Origin: Acanthopleura granulata
Lineage: Eukaryota; Mollusca; Polyplacophora; Chitonida; Chitonidae
Direction: 5' to 3'
Assembly: GCA_016165875.1 (NCBI GenBank)
Contig: JABBOT010000002.1
Coordinates: 18,864,120-18,928,119, forward strand
Length of the DNA: 64,000 nucleotides
The notes beneath the pieces are model-generated. The model was given only the letters and a program-made list of their open reading frames with translations. It made no database searches and was not told where the DNA came from. Shown here in pieces: positions 1 through 11,027 of this stretch (position 1 is its first letter; each line of letters begins with the position of its first letter). A program made the translations under genes and the position numbers.

Positions 1-770
1 ATTTCACCTTATTTTCATCAAATAATGGTACCGGTATTCAGAATGATCCGTGCAGGGCAGCAGAAATGGGTGTAAAGGCCCACACACGATACACACGAAA
101 TCCTGGCTTACACTATAGCAGATCCAATTGCACTTTGTGACCTTTCTGCCGTCTGTGAAAGCGGCGCGCACATGGCTTTGTCCGCTTATCAACTACCACT
201 TAAGGACTAAGGATGACAAAATATCCACATATACTTGCCTTGTTTGTTCGAAGTCATACTACTTTACCCTTACGTTATAAACATAGCATTATAAACATAG
301 CTCTACATTTTCTACCATGAAACTGGGAACTTTAAATAAGGAGGCAAGTTGTTCAAAAGCTTACTTCAAAATGCACAGTGATGTTTTTCAAATCGTTTGG
401 CGTCTGTCGGAAACTTTACTAAAGCACATACATACATTTAAGTTTTCTAAACACTCCTGTGCACTGGTTGGCCACATTGATTGTAATAATACATATCACC
501 CGCTGTGTTGTTATCGAGTTTACCATTGCTAACAAGTAGACTTTTCTCTGCTTATTCTTGAGTCGAATAACATGATACCGGTTACTGTTTGTTGCCATGA
601 ACTCCATAGTGGGTGTAGCAAACGTTACCATGACTCACAGATGACCTTCTACGCAGATAATCTGTTCTGTTACATAGTTTCTTCCAGTTGTATTTTTCGT
701 TATTGTGAAACGACACACTTTAAAGCAGCTGTCGGGAAAGGAAGGTAAAAAAAAGCTTGTGCCAGGGTTG
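1..770. other. 5' flank of the neurotrophin gene, no gene seen
   Basis: No ORF here has protein-like features and no recognisable repeat was found. It would be the upstream regulatory region of the neurotrophin gene, but I can point to no specific site in it other than the core promoter that begins at 771. Confidence 0.4.
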
Positions 771-805
771 TATATAAAGTTATAGTTCTGCAGATTCGTC
801 AGATT
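771..805 (+). promoter_or_regulatory. TATA box plus initiator of the neurotrophin gene
   Basis: TATATAAAG lies at 771-779. A full match to the metazoan initiator YYANWYY (TCAGATT) lies at 799-805, placing the predicted +1 adenine at 801, exactly 30 nt after the first T of the TATA box. That is the textbook spacing for a focused RNA polymerase II promoter. The predicted leader then runs about 224 nt to the neurotrophin ATG at 1025 with no intron needed. No downstream promoter element is convincing. The assignment is inferred from sequence and position only. Confidence 0.6.
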
Positions 806-806
806 T

Positions 807-1033
807 ATGGAGCGTCGAAAACTAACGGATGGACACGTGATATGTCTGACAACGACTGTTGAGGAGCTCTTCGTGGGCCGCGTCATAAGTAGGACGAGTA
901 GGGACTGGCGCGCGAGCAGTCAGTCATACACTGGATTTGTTAATGAACGGGCCGTATGGTTCACCGCGTGCCAGCCGACATGTGTGTGCGTGGGCCGCTC
1001 ACCGGCAGATCAGCTGTTAAAGCTATGGCTCAG
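807..1033 (+). other. upstream ORF overlapping the neurotrophin start codon
   Basis: An ATG at 807, six nucleotides after the predicted cap site, opens a frame that stays open to the exon 1 donor in a different frame from the neurotrophin. After splicing it would end at a TGA at 2662-2664, giving 76 codons that overlap the main ATG. An AUG this near the cap is often bypassed by scanning ribosomes, so it may do nothing, or it may repress the main frame. The encoded peptide resembles no family I know. If transcription starts upstream of 801 it would matter more. Confidence 0.35.
1025..1033 (+). CDS. neurotrophin coding exon 1 (Met-Ala-Gln)
   Basis: ATG GCT CAG is followed at 1034 by a perfect donor (CAG|gtaagt). 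Splicing in phase 0 to the acceptor at 2659-2660, after a pyrimidine-rich tract, gives an N-terminus that completes a classical signal peptide. The main exon has no usable in-frame ATG before its hydrophobic core. The only nearby alternative acceptor (2627-2628) would shift the frame to a stop after a few codons. The pairing is inferred; a spliced transcript would settle it. Confidence 0.75.
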
Positions 1034-3326
1034 GTAAGTTAAATGATAGAGTCAGCAATTCTATCGCCTATCTAGGACACAGTTTACTTTACGTTTACTT
1101 AATAGATTATGCTAATAGTTTCCACATGTAACGGTGTTCCTCGTGGTGGTCCTAAGTCTTCAGTTCATTACATTAAGGTATGTTGCAGTTTTCTTCAAAT
1201 GTTGTAGCACTGAATCGTCAGGAATCGCCATCGTCACGATATCACACTGTTGTCTGCTTTCAGAAAGCATATAGATTAGGTAACATGGACAGCTGATTGT
1301 AATAACAATAATGTGATTGTTTGTGAATCTCTGACAGCTGTGGGCTGGGGTGCACGTGTACCGAGGCCTATGCAGTCCATGCTGGGAGTGTCGTGCTAAA
1401 ACCATAGATCGTAATATGCTAAATTATTGCGGTGTGGTTATGATCAAACCACTTTTACATTGACATTTGATAATATTTCAGATCCTGGGCAAGCCTTTCT
1501 GATGGACATACAACTTCTTGGTTTATTAACTGGACGTTTCCATGTAGTTCCCTACATCGTTACTAACATCCTAAAATCCTTATCAAGTGATAAGATCGAA
1601 ACGTCGTATTAATAAACCCAAAAGTTGTTATATCCATAAGAAAGACTTGTCCAGTGTACTTCCTTCCCAAGTTCTAAATAACTCTCAGACAAGTATTTGA
1701 GATCCTTCAGATCGGGTGTGCCGTTGTCAAAAGCAGATTTTCTTATTGCATCATTAGACCTAGTGCCGCAATTATTGCACATAAGATAAAAGATTCCAAC
1801 CCGAATATATGGGGAACTGAGTTAAAAGAACTTTCCTGGAAATGACACCATTGTGTACGGCATGACGTCATACAATCATAATCTATATTCACGGAATAGG
1901 ATGCCAATGAATTTATCGTTGATGATTGCAAGAATCGAGCATTATACTGGAGTGCATGGAGTGTACATTAAGGGATTACAGAGAAAGGCCGCGCCTGCAA
2001 GATCAGGCGTCTAAAAGATACGCCTTGCCTCGTTCTGTCTGTACTTGAGCCAGAAGCACACGAGCTGAAGGAGGTAACTTGCACACGGGCATATGTAGAA
2101 TCAGCCGTAAGAATAAAGAAATGCAATATAAGGACATGACCAAATTCGCACGCATATCTGTGGGAACTGGTTTAGACTGGATTACATACGCACATACGTT
2201 AACATGTTAAACAGTACGCTATACCTGATATCCTTGATCCAAGAACAAGAGGGCGATTCCGCGGGACATCGCACTTAAAGCGCATTATCTTTTTCATTTG
2301 CCGATGTTAGTCCTAATCTTTATCATTTTTCCGCGTTATAGCATTGTGATGTTTTTTATAGACATTGTAGCCACAGCTACATACTTGGTAGTGTACAGTC
2401 TCGAGTTCGTATCCAGTCCCCCCTGTTTAAACTGCGGCTTTAAGTCAGGGGCTTCCCACGTACTTGTCGGAAGGGAGTGGTTTATTTCGGGGTCTCCGGT
2501 TTCGCCACTCATAAACCTAATGGACGACGCATGTCGGTGAAAAAATCCTGCTTATACATATCGATCAAACACCTGAATCAAACAAATGAATATATTTTAT
2601 TAATGTCTTCTTTTGTTAAACTTTTCAGTTAAAACGGAAGTTTTTCTTTCTTTGTTTCAGCTGAAAACCTTTGGTCTTCATGTTTTAGTGGTGTCATTAA
2701 CCTTAATACTACTAGTGGATGTACCATTCACGAGTGCCCGACCGCACCACTCCTCTCGGCATCACTTCAAGGGACATAAGCATAGACACAAACACAAGAA
2801 CTTTAAAATGCCGGCTATTTCGGGGAATGGGTTACCAATTCCAATCTCGTACCATCTAATGTTGTCCGAAACCAAGCCTACCCTACCACCATGGGAGATT
2901 CTGCAGAACAAGTCGTCTACGTTGTCAAGAAGTAACCGTTCATCCAGAAAACATCATCGGACTAAACGTTCGCAACCGCTGCAGTCAGTGTGTGACGATG
3001 TAGGGGAATGGGTAGCATTGACTCATTCTAAAGATATTTATGATTATGATGTTGAAGTTCTTCAAGGGATCTCAGTGGGAGGTGTTCGAATGGACCAATA
3101 CTTTTATGAAACCCGGTGCATCCATGAACAAGTTGCCTGTGCGGGTATTGACACGAAACGATTTGAATCCCAGTGTCATAATAAATACATCTGGACGTAT
3201 GGTTATGTGAGGAACAACAGCAGCGAGGAAGGCTGGCGTCAGATTAGGATAAAAGGCTCCTGTAACTGTGCAATAAGAGAACGTACTATCGATGGCCCTA
3301 GCGTATCATTGCTAGAATTTGTGTGA
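1025..3326 (+). CDS. neurotrophin (NGF/BDNF/NT-3 family) precursor, two coding exons
   Basis: Secreted cystine-knot growth factor, expected to signal through Trk and p75-type receptors. The CDS joins 1025-1033 to 2661-3326 (675 nt, 224 residues). The first ATG has G at -3 and +4. Residues 1-29 are a signal peptide ending Thr-Ser-Ala. The propeptide is 30-106, has a histidine-rich stretch at 32-48 and ends in the furin site RTKR (103-106). The mature part is 107-224 (118 residues, the family's usual length). Its six cysteines (114, 156, 163, 175, 204, 206) match the NGF knot order and the final C-x-C. Family motifs are visible: SVCDDVGEWV, a YFYETRC strand, ACAGIDTK (NGF has GCRGIDSK) and WRQIRI. 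N-glycosylation sequons occur at 86, 95, 188 and 189. Family assignment is secure; orthology to one vertebrate member is not implied. No canonical AATAAA occurs in the first 700 nt after the stop; the variant CATAAA lies at 3628. Confidence 0.93.
1034..2660 (+). other. neurotrophin intron 1
   Basis: GT-AG intron of 1627 nt in phase 0. It carries the snap-back inverted repeat at 1487-1652. No protein-like ORF was seen in either strand of the intron. Confidence 0.7.
1487..1652. repeat. imperfect inverted repeat with internal hairpin (possible Penelope-like/hammerhead relic)
   Basis: Arms 1487-1540 and 1598-1652 are reverse complements at roughly 80 percent identity, separated by a 57-nt loop. 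Both arms, read outward, start GAAACGTC and continue through an AATAAACC motif. The loop contains a perfect 6-bp hairpin (CTTATC-AAGT-GATAAG, 1579-1594) directly followed by ATCGAAACGTC. A short stem followed by CGAAAC is the layout of stem II and its 3' core in hammerhead ribozymes carried by Penelope-like retroelements. The expected CTGATGA before the stem is not intact (CTAAAAT instead), so any ribozyme would be dead. Class assignment is inference; the inverted repeat is seen directly. Confidence 0.4.
2661..3326 (+). CDS. neurotrophin coding exon 2 (signal core, propeptide, mature domain)
   Basis: This exon starts at CTG right after the acceptor tttctttctttgtttcag and ends at TGA 3324-3326 (221 residues). 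It holds the signal-peptide core, the whole propeptide and the whole mature domain, as the main coding exon of vertebrate neurotrophin genes does. The open frame extends a further 48 nt upstream of the acceptor by chance but offers no ATG there. Confidence 0.95.
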   Translation: MKTFGLHVLVVSLTLILLVDVPFTSARPHHSSRHHFKGHKHRHKHKNFKMPAISGNGLPIPISYHLMLSETKPTLPPWEILQNKSSTLSRSNRSSRKHHRTKRSQPLQSVCDDVGEWVALTHSKDIYDYDVEVLQGISVGGVRMDQYFYETRCIHEQVACAGIDTKRFESQCHNKYIWTYGYVRNNSSEEGWRQIRIKGSCNCAIRERTIDGPSVSLLEFV

Positions 3327-6300
3327 AAATGACGTTAGGTAGATAGTGTTATTTTAAATTGATGATCTCTGAACTATTTCTTAGAAGGATTCAATCCGGT
3401 GTACGGGCTCATGTCATTACCAGTGTTTGTTTTTGATGTGTTAGGGCACGTTTTGTGCAAGAAAGTTGCCATAGCTCATGAAAATGGCGTCTAAGGTTTT
3501 GATACTTTAAACTTGGTGCATTTATTTTTATACGATATACTTTATATTATGTTCATTAACATGTGATACGCCATCTATACAGCCATTAATTTATGTCTCT
3601 GGGACTCTGTGTTAATACTTGAATTTCCATAAAGCGAGCGTAAGTATTGCCATTTACTTGTTTCCTAAATATATCGCTACATTGTGTATTTGCGGCGGAT
3701 TGAGTGACGATGCAGTTTTTTTAATGCATCCGCCTTTCAGTCCGCCCTATCCACTCTTCACCTTACACTTGACCCACTCATGACCGTACCTTACCGGTGG
3801 TGTCTATGTAAGTACGCATACCAACGGACCCCATTATCTGAGGAACAGCTCACACGACTCCGGGTGGGTCTCGATTATGTGGACCTTACTCAAGGGGTCA
3901 CAGTATGGACTAGTGCGGTAGATGTTAGCTCGATATCGTGTTCTAATGACTTACCTTGTCACAGATCAGTCATGTGGACTAGTCCAATTGTTGACCTCAA
4001 CGCCTGTTTCTCCACATTGATAAACGTCAGCTGAGATTATAAAAAGATATCAAAGAAAAAAATCGGCCTGAACCTGAAGAACATTCCTTTCTTGTCATTT
4101 ATTGTTCATTGTGTGTGTGTGTTTTTTTTTTTCTTTTCTTTAGAGCAATTCACCATTCACCATTGTGGTATTTTAAATGTTCGTTTTCTTTTCCATGGTT
4201 CAATATCGTTCACCTACCGCATGGGGTATATATGGGCGTCCAGCACGGAGTAACAAGACTTGGATTTTATATAGCCCTAGGTATAATACTTGGTATCACT
4301 GAAAGGATGTCACATAGGGTTAAACCAATAACCAGACAACCTAAATAGATACCTGCATCTGCCATGTGCTTTGTAGTGGTCACATGTCCGTACACTGCTC
4401 AAAGGTGTAACAAATGCATATTATGTCACTTATCAGCTAAAGAAATTTAGCTAGCAGCTACTGTATCAGTCGGTGCCGTTTCAAGCCGGATTGAGCTTTT
4501 GCAAAAACTTACAAAAATATTATATATATTCTGATATGAAGACAGCTACTGCTGCTACCGTTCAAATTTTTATTTGCATAACGTCAATGTTTTATTACGG
4601 ACCACCAGGGGTAATCTCTCCGAAAATAGTGGAAAACATTGTCCCCCCCCCCCCAAAAAAAAAACACGTCAGTCCAAACGGTGTACTACTGTTCTTTTAA
4701 TTATGCTCTTGAAGACCAGTAGTAAAAACCAGTGGTGCACAAGCAATGTAATGTATAGAAATCTTCAAAGGAATTCGTACATACCGACGGTTTTAAGGGC
4801 TCTGTCAGAATGAATACAACATTCAATGAGTTACCTGCTGTTTTAGGAGGCAAAGACACTACGTTTCTGCGCTTGTGGCAGATTCATCAAGCACCCTTCG
4901 GCACTTTTAGTGTTTGACAAAAATAAAATGGTCAGGAAACTAGCTGTCAGTATTGTATTACAAACAAGGTATCAGAAAGGAGAGATGCAGCAGTCAGCAG
5001 TTGATTTTACCAAAGCGTTCGCCTATCTACTCGTCACCAGTGAGGTCGCAGGGTCTAATCCAGCGTTGGTTACATGCAGTTCGGCTGTGGTTTTCAACCA
5101 TGTGCCTGGCGAAGAACGATGACTTCGTCCACCTGTGTCATTGGTTTTAGTACAACGTTATAAAATATATGTGAGTGTGCGGGTCAGTGTATGTGTGTAG
5201 AAGACAGTGTTTAAATGAATGTATAAAAGTTCTAACTAAATGAGTAACTAGAACAAATATAGACATCAGGAATAAAATATTTGTGACACTCTTTGACTCG
5301 ATGTGCTAAGCTAAGAGCATAATTTTAGTAGTAAAGTGTCATGGCATGCATGCCTCGTGTCTTGGAATTTTGGCATTCACTACAACCATATTGGAATGAA
5401 TGCCTTGCCACCATGGCTGTCGTAATCCATGCGCGACATGGTATCTGTTAGCCGAGGTATCAAAATTCTCAGTTTTCTACCTTTAGCCACCCCCAGTCCT
5501 GTTTATTCCCGACACGTTATTTTCGTAATGTTATCTAGGTACAGATATCTAGGATGAGTCAGGTAATCTCTTGTTACGTGTACAGCTTTAACTTTTCGAC
5601 ACGTGTCAGCAAGTTCACCATTAGCAATCGAACCAGACATGTGAATATTGGTGTAGTATATAGAGCTACAAAGGCTTTCGAGAAAAACAGATGGCCAATG
5701 TAGATATGCAGACAGTAAGGAGCGGTGATCCTCTGCGAATGACAGCGTTTACAGATACAGAAGTGATTCATCTGGGCCTCTGTACCTTTGTTGATGTTTA
5801 TGGAGCGGCGTGTAGCTCATCCTATAACGCCGGCCGGTGAGTAAGCAGGGGTTAGTCTCAATACCTTAGCTTCTGCAGATCATTGCTATTGATCACGATA
5901 CATTCCCACAGCGGCGTCTACGAAAACAGCCGTTGACCACATGCACGACTGATCTAACCATACACATTTCCAGTGGCGCTCCTTTGCGTTGAGTTTGGTA
6001 ATTAAGGCTATCAAATGATATTTGGGAAAATGGTCGTTCATTTGGCAGATAGAAATGCGCGCCCAAAAAATGTATCCAACTGCTCTGGTTGGAAAAGAAG
6101 AAGAAAAATATTAAACAAATTTATTATCATAACACATAGCTTCACAGTGATGATCAGAAAGTCACAAATGCATGCCAGGATACGTCCGAAAATGAAAGTT
6201 GAGGTGCATTCCAAGTGTGTGCCAAAGACACAATTTACTTACATATCTGTTGTACTAATAAAAGGACCATGGCACTCGTACGACTGTTTGCACCGTCTTA

Positions 6301-9300
6301 ATGTCACCTGACTAACTTTCCTCCACAAATATTGCGTACATCCGTTACACCTACCCATAACACTGATCACCATCGAACAAGTCAAAAATTCTGACATGTA
6401 AGTTGAAACCGTCATAACTTAGTGATCGAAAGACTGAACTTTTGTTTCTGTGATGGTTTGAAAGATGAATCTGTATCAGGTATACATTTGTGCATTGAGA
6501 TTCATCTCTGCTCTCGGAATTACTTCTTGATTCTAATGAATGTAATGACATCGTAGTTAATTCTGTATTCGTTGTTCATCACTCAGTTGAACTTGCTACG
6601 TAAAGGCTTTCTCGTAAGCCTTATTTCATTCTTGTACGGTGTTATACGTGAGCATGTATACGTTCAGATTATGCTATTCAGCCTTGAACTGCCATCAACC
6701 TCTTCATGACATGTTGTGCGTGACCCTCACTCCAAAACAACTCCGTTGAATACAATAGAAAGGACAAAGATATATTTCATCGGACTTTGACAATTTAACG
6801 CGGTTCCTAATTGACTTTCACAATATCGGTCACATTTTCTTTACTGCGAGGTCGATATGTGGGTTTCAGTTCCTTATTTATAGAGCTGAGTCCTCCATTA
6901 TCTTTGTACATAGAGCATTTCGCTCGCCAATCTTGCTGAAATGAAAGTTCCAAAAGTATATTAAAGTCTAAATGACAAATTTAATGAGATCTTACTCACT
7001 GATATTTCTTCCACTTTGCCGTTTCAAACTTATACAGATATTTGCTGTTACAGCTTATAGGTTTCGGCATCGTGTATTGATCTCCATTCGGCTTGACCAG
7101 CACTGATGATATTACCAGCAGAATTGCATCATACATGGCGTATAGATATCATAACAGGTAGTTGAGAACAAAAACATTTGCTGAGACATTCCATACATTT
7201 CATTGCTTTTCTTTCATGTAATATATTTAAATAATTGCAATGTGAACTTAATGGACAGCCTGTATTTACATTATTGCATGAGTGTCAGTGAAGGCAATGT
7301 GACCTCTTCTACTTTTTTTCGTTTGACTGTTTTCCGTCAAACACTCAGACACCCGCTGCAGTTCAAAGCTTTTAAAAACATGATGTCTCGAGAAATGAAT
7401 TACTGCATGCCCTTGTCAAATTCCACAAACTGAAGCACGTGAATTTCTACGTTATCCTCGACTGTTAAGAAAGACTACGCCTATCCCCGCTATGATTATT
7501 GTGGGACACTCAAAACGTTTTACGTCACATCCGGAATAAACCTAGGTCGGTTGTCACGTTCTCGACGCTCGGATTACATCACTGCCACCACGAAAGACGT
7601 GTGGCCTTTCGACCCCGTCAGATTAGGATTGTTTAGGCTTAACCTCACCATTTATGTCCTCGCGTGGACTTATTATCAGTATTCATCAATATATGTGTTT
7701 TAGGTGTCAGATGCATACTTTAGATAAAGGGTACTTTATAGGCCTATATATGTCATGACCCCCATGGTGTATGTGACATCAGTGAAAAATTCATTGGTGG
7801 CGACAGTGATGGAAATGAACGTATACAGAGCTCATATTTAACATGCATGCTGGCCATGTTGTATTCATCAAATTTCCTCGCCCTTAACCCATAAGGTCGC
7901 GTGTTGGTATCCCGCTCTCGCTTGTTAATCTGCGGTGTATAAGTTCCTAGGTTTTCACAGTTGCTGACTCAACAGACAGGTCACTCGACGGTGAAGAAAG
8001 CTCACTTTGAATCAGTTTCCATCGTTGAACAGATAAAATTTTCAACACTTTGAAAAGTGTTAAACATCTTGAGACGAACGCTAATACTGATTCATTTGAG
8101 AATCGAACTCATAACAGGATGTCTGACGTCATCACCGCTGTACCAAGTGACCCACCAAGACAGATGGGAACGGCGACAGATGGGATGACGACATGATCGA
8201 TCGTACAAACGAGCCTCAGCCGAATGACAATGTTCTAACCTCGTCACCTTGTCCGATACATAACTGATCACGTTTTCTGTCTCACTGGCTAAAATTCGAA
8301 GCGTTTCCAGGAAACATCGACCAGATTTATCACCTATCGTCTTTTATTCGATCTATCCATGGTGGAAAAGCCAATGTCATTATCCTTTGACCAGTGAACC
8401 GGTATTTTCAATGTATTAACACTTACTGTTATAGCTGTAAATGTATGTCAGTACATTGTGAGTTGCCCAGAGTCCATAATAAGCCTGACCACTGCAAAAA
8501 AAAGGCCCTATAAAGCCAATCAAATAAATAGTAAAAACTGGATCACCTACCAATTTAGATATTTGTATGAATAAATAAATACACCTTTGTTTTTCCTAAA
8601 CGCACTACATGGCTGCACAAGTTTCACAACAGCATGCAACCAAAAGTGCAGGCATTCCATAGAGCCATAGTTTTTTTACATGTAAGATGAACGTGAATAT
8701 ACACCGGCTGGACGACGCCAGCAGTGATGCCCGGAGATGTTACTGCCGACCCATTTAATGGGTTATTATTATCAATATTTTTCCCCGCATTTTTGCGGAT
8801 ATTTTTCTGCCCTAGTTTGACAAAGAAAATATCAGCAGCCATGAGATTGGTCAGTTTTAGACTGTAAAGTGAAATTATAATATGCATGTAAAATAACCAC
8901 TTTAATGGCCATCCTCCTTAATGCATAGATACATGTATACCGCTCTCTATGCTCAATGTACATCACTGTAAAGTTTGACCTTTGGAGTGGGCTTGTTTAC
9001 GCTTCGTTTCATCACTGATCTCCTCGTGCGGGAAAATAATCAGACATTTATCAATAAAATTGCTTCAGGTGTCCATTAGAATTCTTTTGTGCGCACAGAA
9101 GACAATAAGAATATATTTAACACAAGCAAAAGACAGACGGAGTTTTTGTGTTTTCTTACGTCACTTCCTGATTCATCAGCGTGACTCCAGTGTGCTCGGC
9201 ATTGTTCGAGATTTCTGTACAAACATTGTTTATGGTAGCACTGATGTAAACCATGTGCTGTGAGAAGTGTGGTTGTCAATAAAATACACCGTAAACTATG

Positions 9301-10533
9301 GTGAGTAAAGTGTCACCCACACGGTATTACACCGTATAGACAGCAATGCTTTTCCGACCCAATCCCAGCTACTTAATTTGTCCCTGCCAGCAGTTGTGAC
9401 GGCGAAAATGTAATATAGGCTTACATCTGCAATGTAAAGGGCTAGGCCTACATGTAGATCGTCTGGCATATTTACATGAGAGTGGCGTCATCATGAAGGC
9501 GAGCGCGACATCGTGATGTGTGAGTGGGTCAGCTGCGACTAGCCTTATCCAATCAAAGAGGATGGCAACTGAATGTAAATATAGTACGCCTATTTCTGAG
9601 CACACCCCAAGGTCAAACGATGTATAAACAAAACGTCTGCGTAAGATGACGCCGGATGTGCCCCAAAGGACGTGTCACAAATGGTACTGTGGATTTAGAT
9701 GTTGTTGAATGGATGTATATTCCCATCTTCATGTGACTAATACACACGTGCATCAGGTTACATTTATGCTGACCAAAATAGAAGCTATTTAATTAGTTCT
9801 CCTTGTTTTTTTTTAATTTTCCGTTTAACTTTATTCCAACCCTGTCAATACTCGAAAATAATTTAGTGATACATAAACACGTACGGTAGATATTTCATGG
9901 TGGAATAATATCTTACTGGACGAAGTAATCTGCCCGGTCTACGTTTAGATGCATTTTAACAAACCATCAAAATATATATCGATTTGGCGAAAGAAGTTCA
10001 AAGGATACCTTTTCGGAATTATATGACAATTTGCATAGTCTGAGGGTTTGCCATACTTCTAGTAAATAAATTAAATCTGAAATTCTATGACCATTGGCTA
10101 CAGCAGGTTACGAAATGCTCAAATTTTGTTGCAGAATTTAAAACATTGTTTTCAGCAATTGCAAAATAATTTTTTCTTGACATAACATCATATTTTTTTT
10201 TCTCTTGAGACGAGGTCGGTAGTAATTAGTGGGTTTCAATGTTCAGCAACATGGAACGAATCGACTAGTCGTTCGGATATGATTAATTCCTCTCAAGAAA
10301 TAACGTGTTTAAAAAAGAAATTTCTGACACCGTGTCCTTCGCCCTCCAGGCAAAACTGACATAAAGACGACTAACCTACAGCTCTCCCGAGTGGGTCCGG
10401 TGAACATAGCGCCATATTATTCAAAATAATTGCCCTCAAGTGTTTTCCTTTTAAAGCCGGCTCAGTTTAAAAATACGTTAAATACTTAAAAATATGGCAT
10501 GAGAATCATATTTTAAGTCATGTTTTCTTTTGG
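3327..10533. other. intergenic DNA, no gene recognised
   Basis: No recognisable coding domain. A homopolymer junction of 12 C then 10 A lies at 4643-4664, and a tRNA-like repeat fragment at about 4985-5150. ORFs of 60-98 codons occur on both strands, but their composition and lack of motifs fit chance. The first few hundred bases must hold the neurotrophin 3' UTR, whose end I cannot place. Confidence 0.5.
4985..5150 (+). repeat. possible tRNA-derived SINE fragment, second family
   Basis: A B-box-like stretch (GGGTCTAATCCAG, about 5051-5063) sits after a tRNA-like segment with GCGTTCGCC, followed by a non-tRNA body. It differs from the main SINE family of this window. No tail or target duplication was found, so this is a weak call. 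Confidence 0.25.
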
Positions 10534-10672
10534 TTGAGGTTATTCTTTTCTTTCTTTATATTCTTGTTTTTTTTCGTTTTCTTTGCTAGTTTTTTGTTAT
10601 TGTTGTTATTGGTTTGGGTTTTTCTTTCTTTTTATCTTCTTTTTTATTTTTTTTCTTTCACCAATTTTTTAA
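10534..10672 (+). repeat. T-rich low-complexity tract
   Basis: About 140 nt of T with scattered C and G, including short (TTG) runs. It translates as a phenylalanine/leucine-rich ORF that is purely a product of base composition. Confidence 0.8.
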
Positions 10673-10943
10673 TTGTATATATGGGTTTGAAAGCGTCTGT
10701 TAACTCTTTCATTTTATTTTGGATGTTATCATTCACCAGGCGGAGGACAACTGTTTCCTGGCTCTGACAAGTTTTCGCCACAATGAGGCTGAAATATTGC
10801 CGGCATGGAGTTTAAACCATAACCATTCACTCCTTCATTCAGACACAGTGTAACGTACACATAAGGGAAATCCCCAGATTTGTAACTCAGCTGTCATTAC
10901 TTTGAATGTGACCTGCATGTGACAGGGGTGATTGATGATTATA

Positions 10944-11027
10944 TTTCCTCCCACTATAATGCTGGCCGCCGTCGTATAAGTGAAATATTCTTGAGTACGG
11001 CGTAAAACACCAGTCAATCAATCAAAA
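10944..11027 (+). mobile_element. SINE main family, 5'-truncated copy
   Basis: Carries the conserved 3' half of the family: TTTCCTCCCAC, GCTGGCCGCCGTCGTATAAG, TGAAATATTCTTGAGTACGG, CGTAAAACACC and an A-rich tail of CAAT/AAAT repeats. This same block recurs in both orientations across the window. The tRNA-like head is missing. Confidence 0.85.

Noticed and set aside
2613..2660. Open frame immediately upstream of the neurotrophin main exon
   Set aside because: It begins with TTG, has no ATG, and ends in a typical polypyrimidine acceptor. It is intron sequence that happens to be open.
5691..5836. ATG frame of 48 codons ending at a strong donor (CCG|gtgagt)
   Set aside because: The start context is weak, there is no signal peptide or motif, and no partner exon. 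The donor alone is not enough.
8090..8160. GAATCGAACTC motif suggesting a minus-strand tRNA gene
   Set aside because: No cloverleaf can be drawn; at best it is an old tRNA-derived repeat.
10534..10767. Phenylalanine/leucine-rich ORF resembling a membrane protein
   Set aside because: It is the product of a T-rich low-complexity tract.
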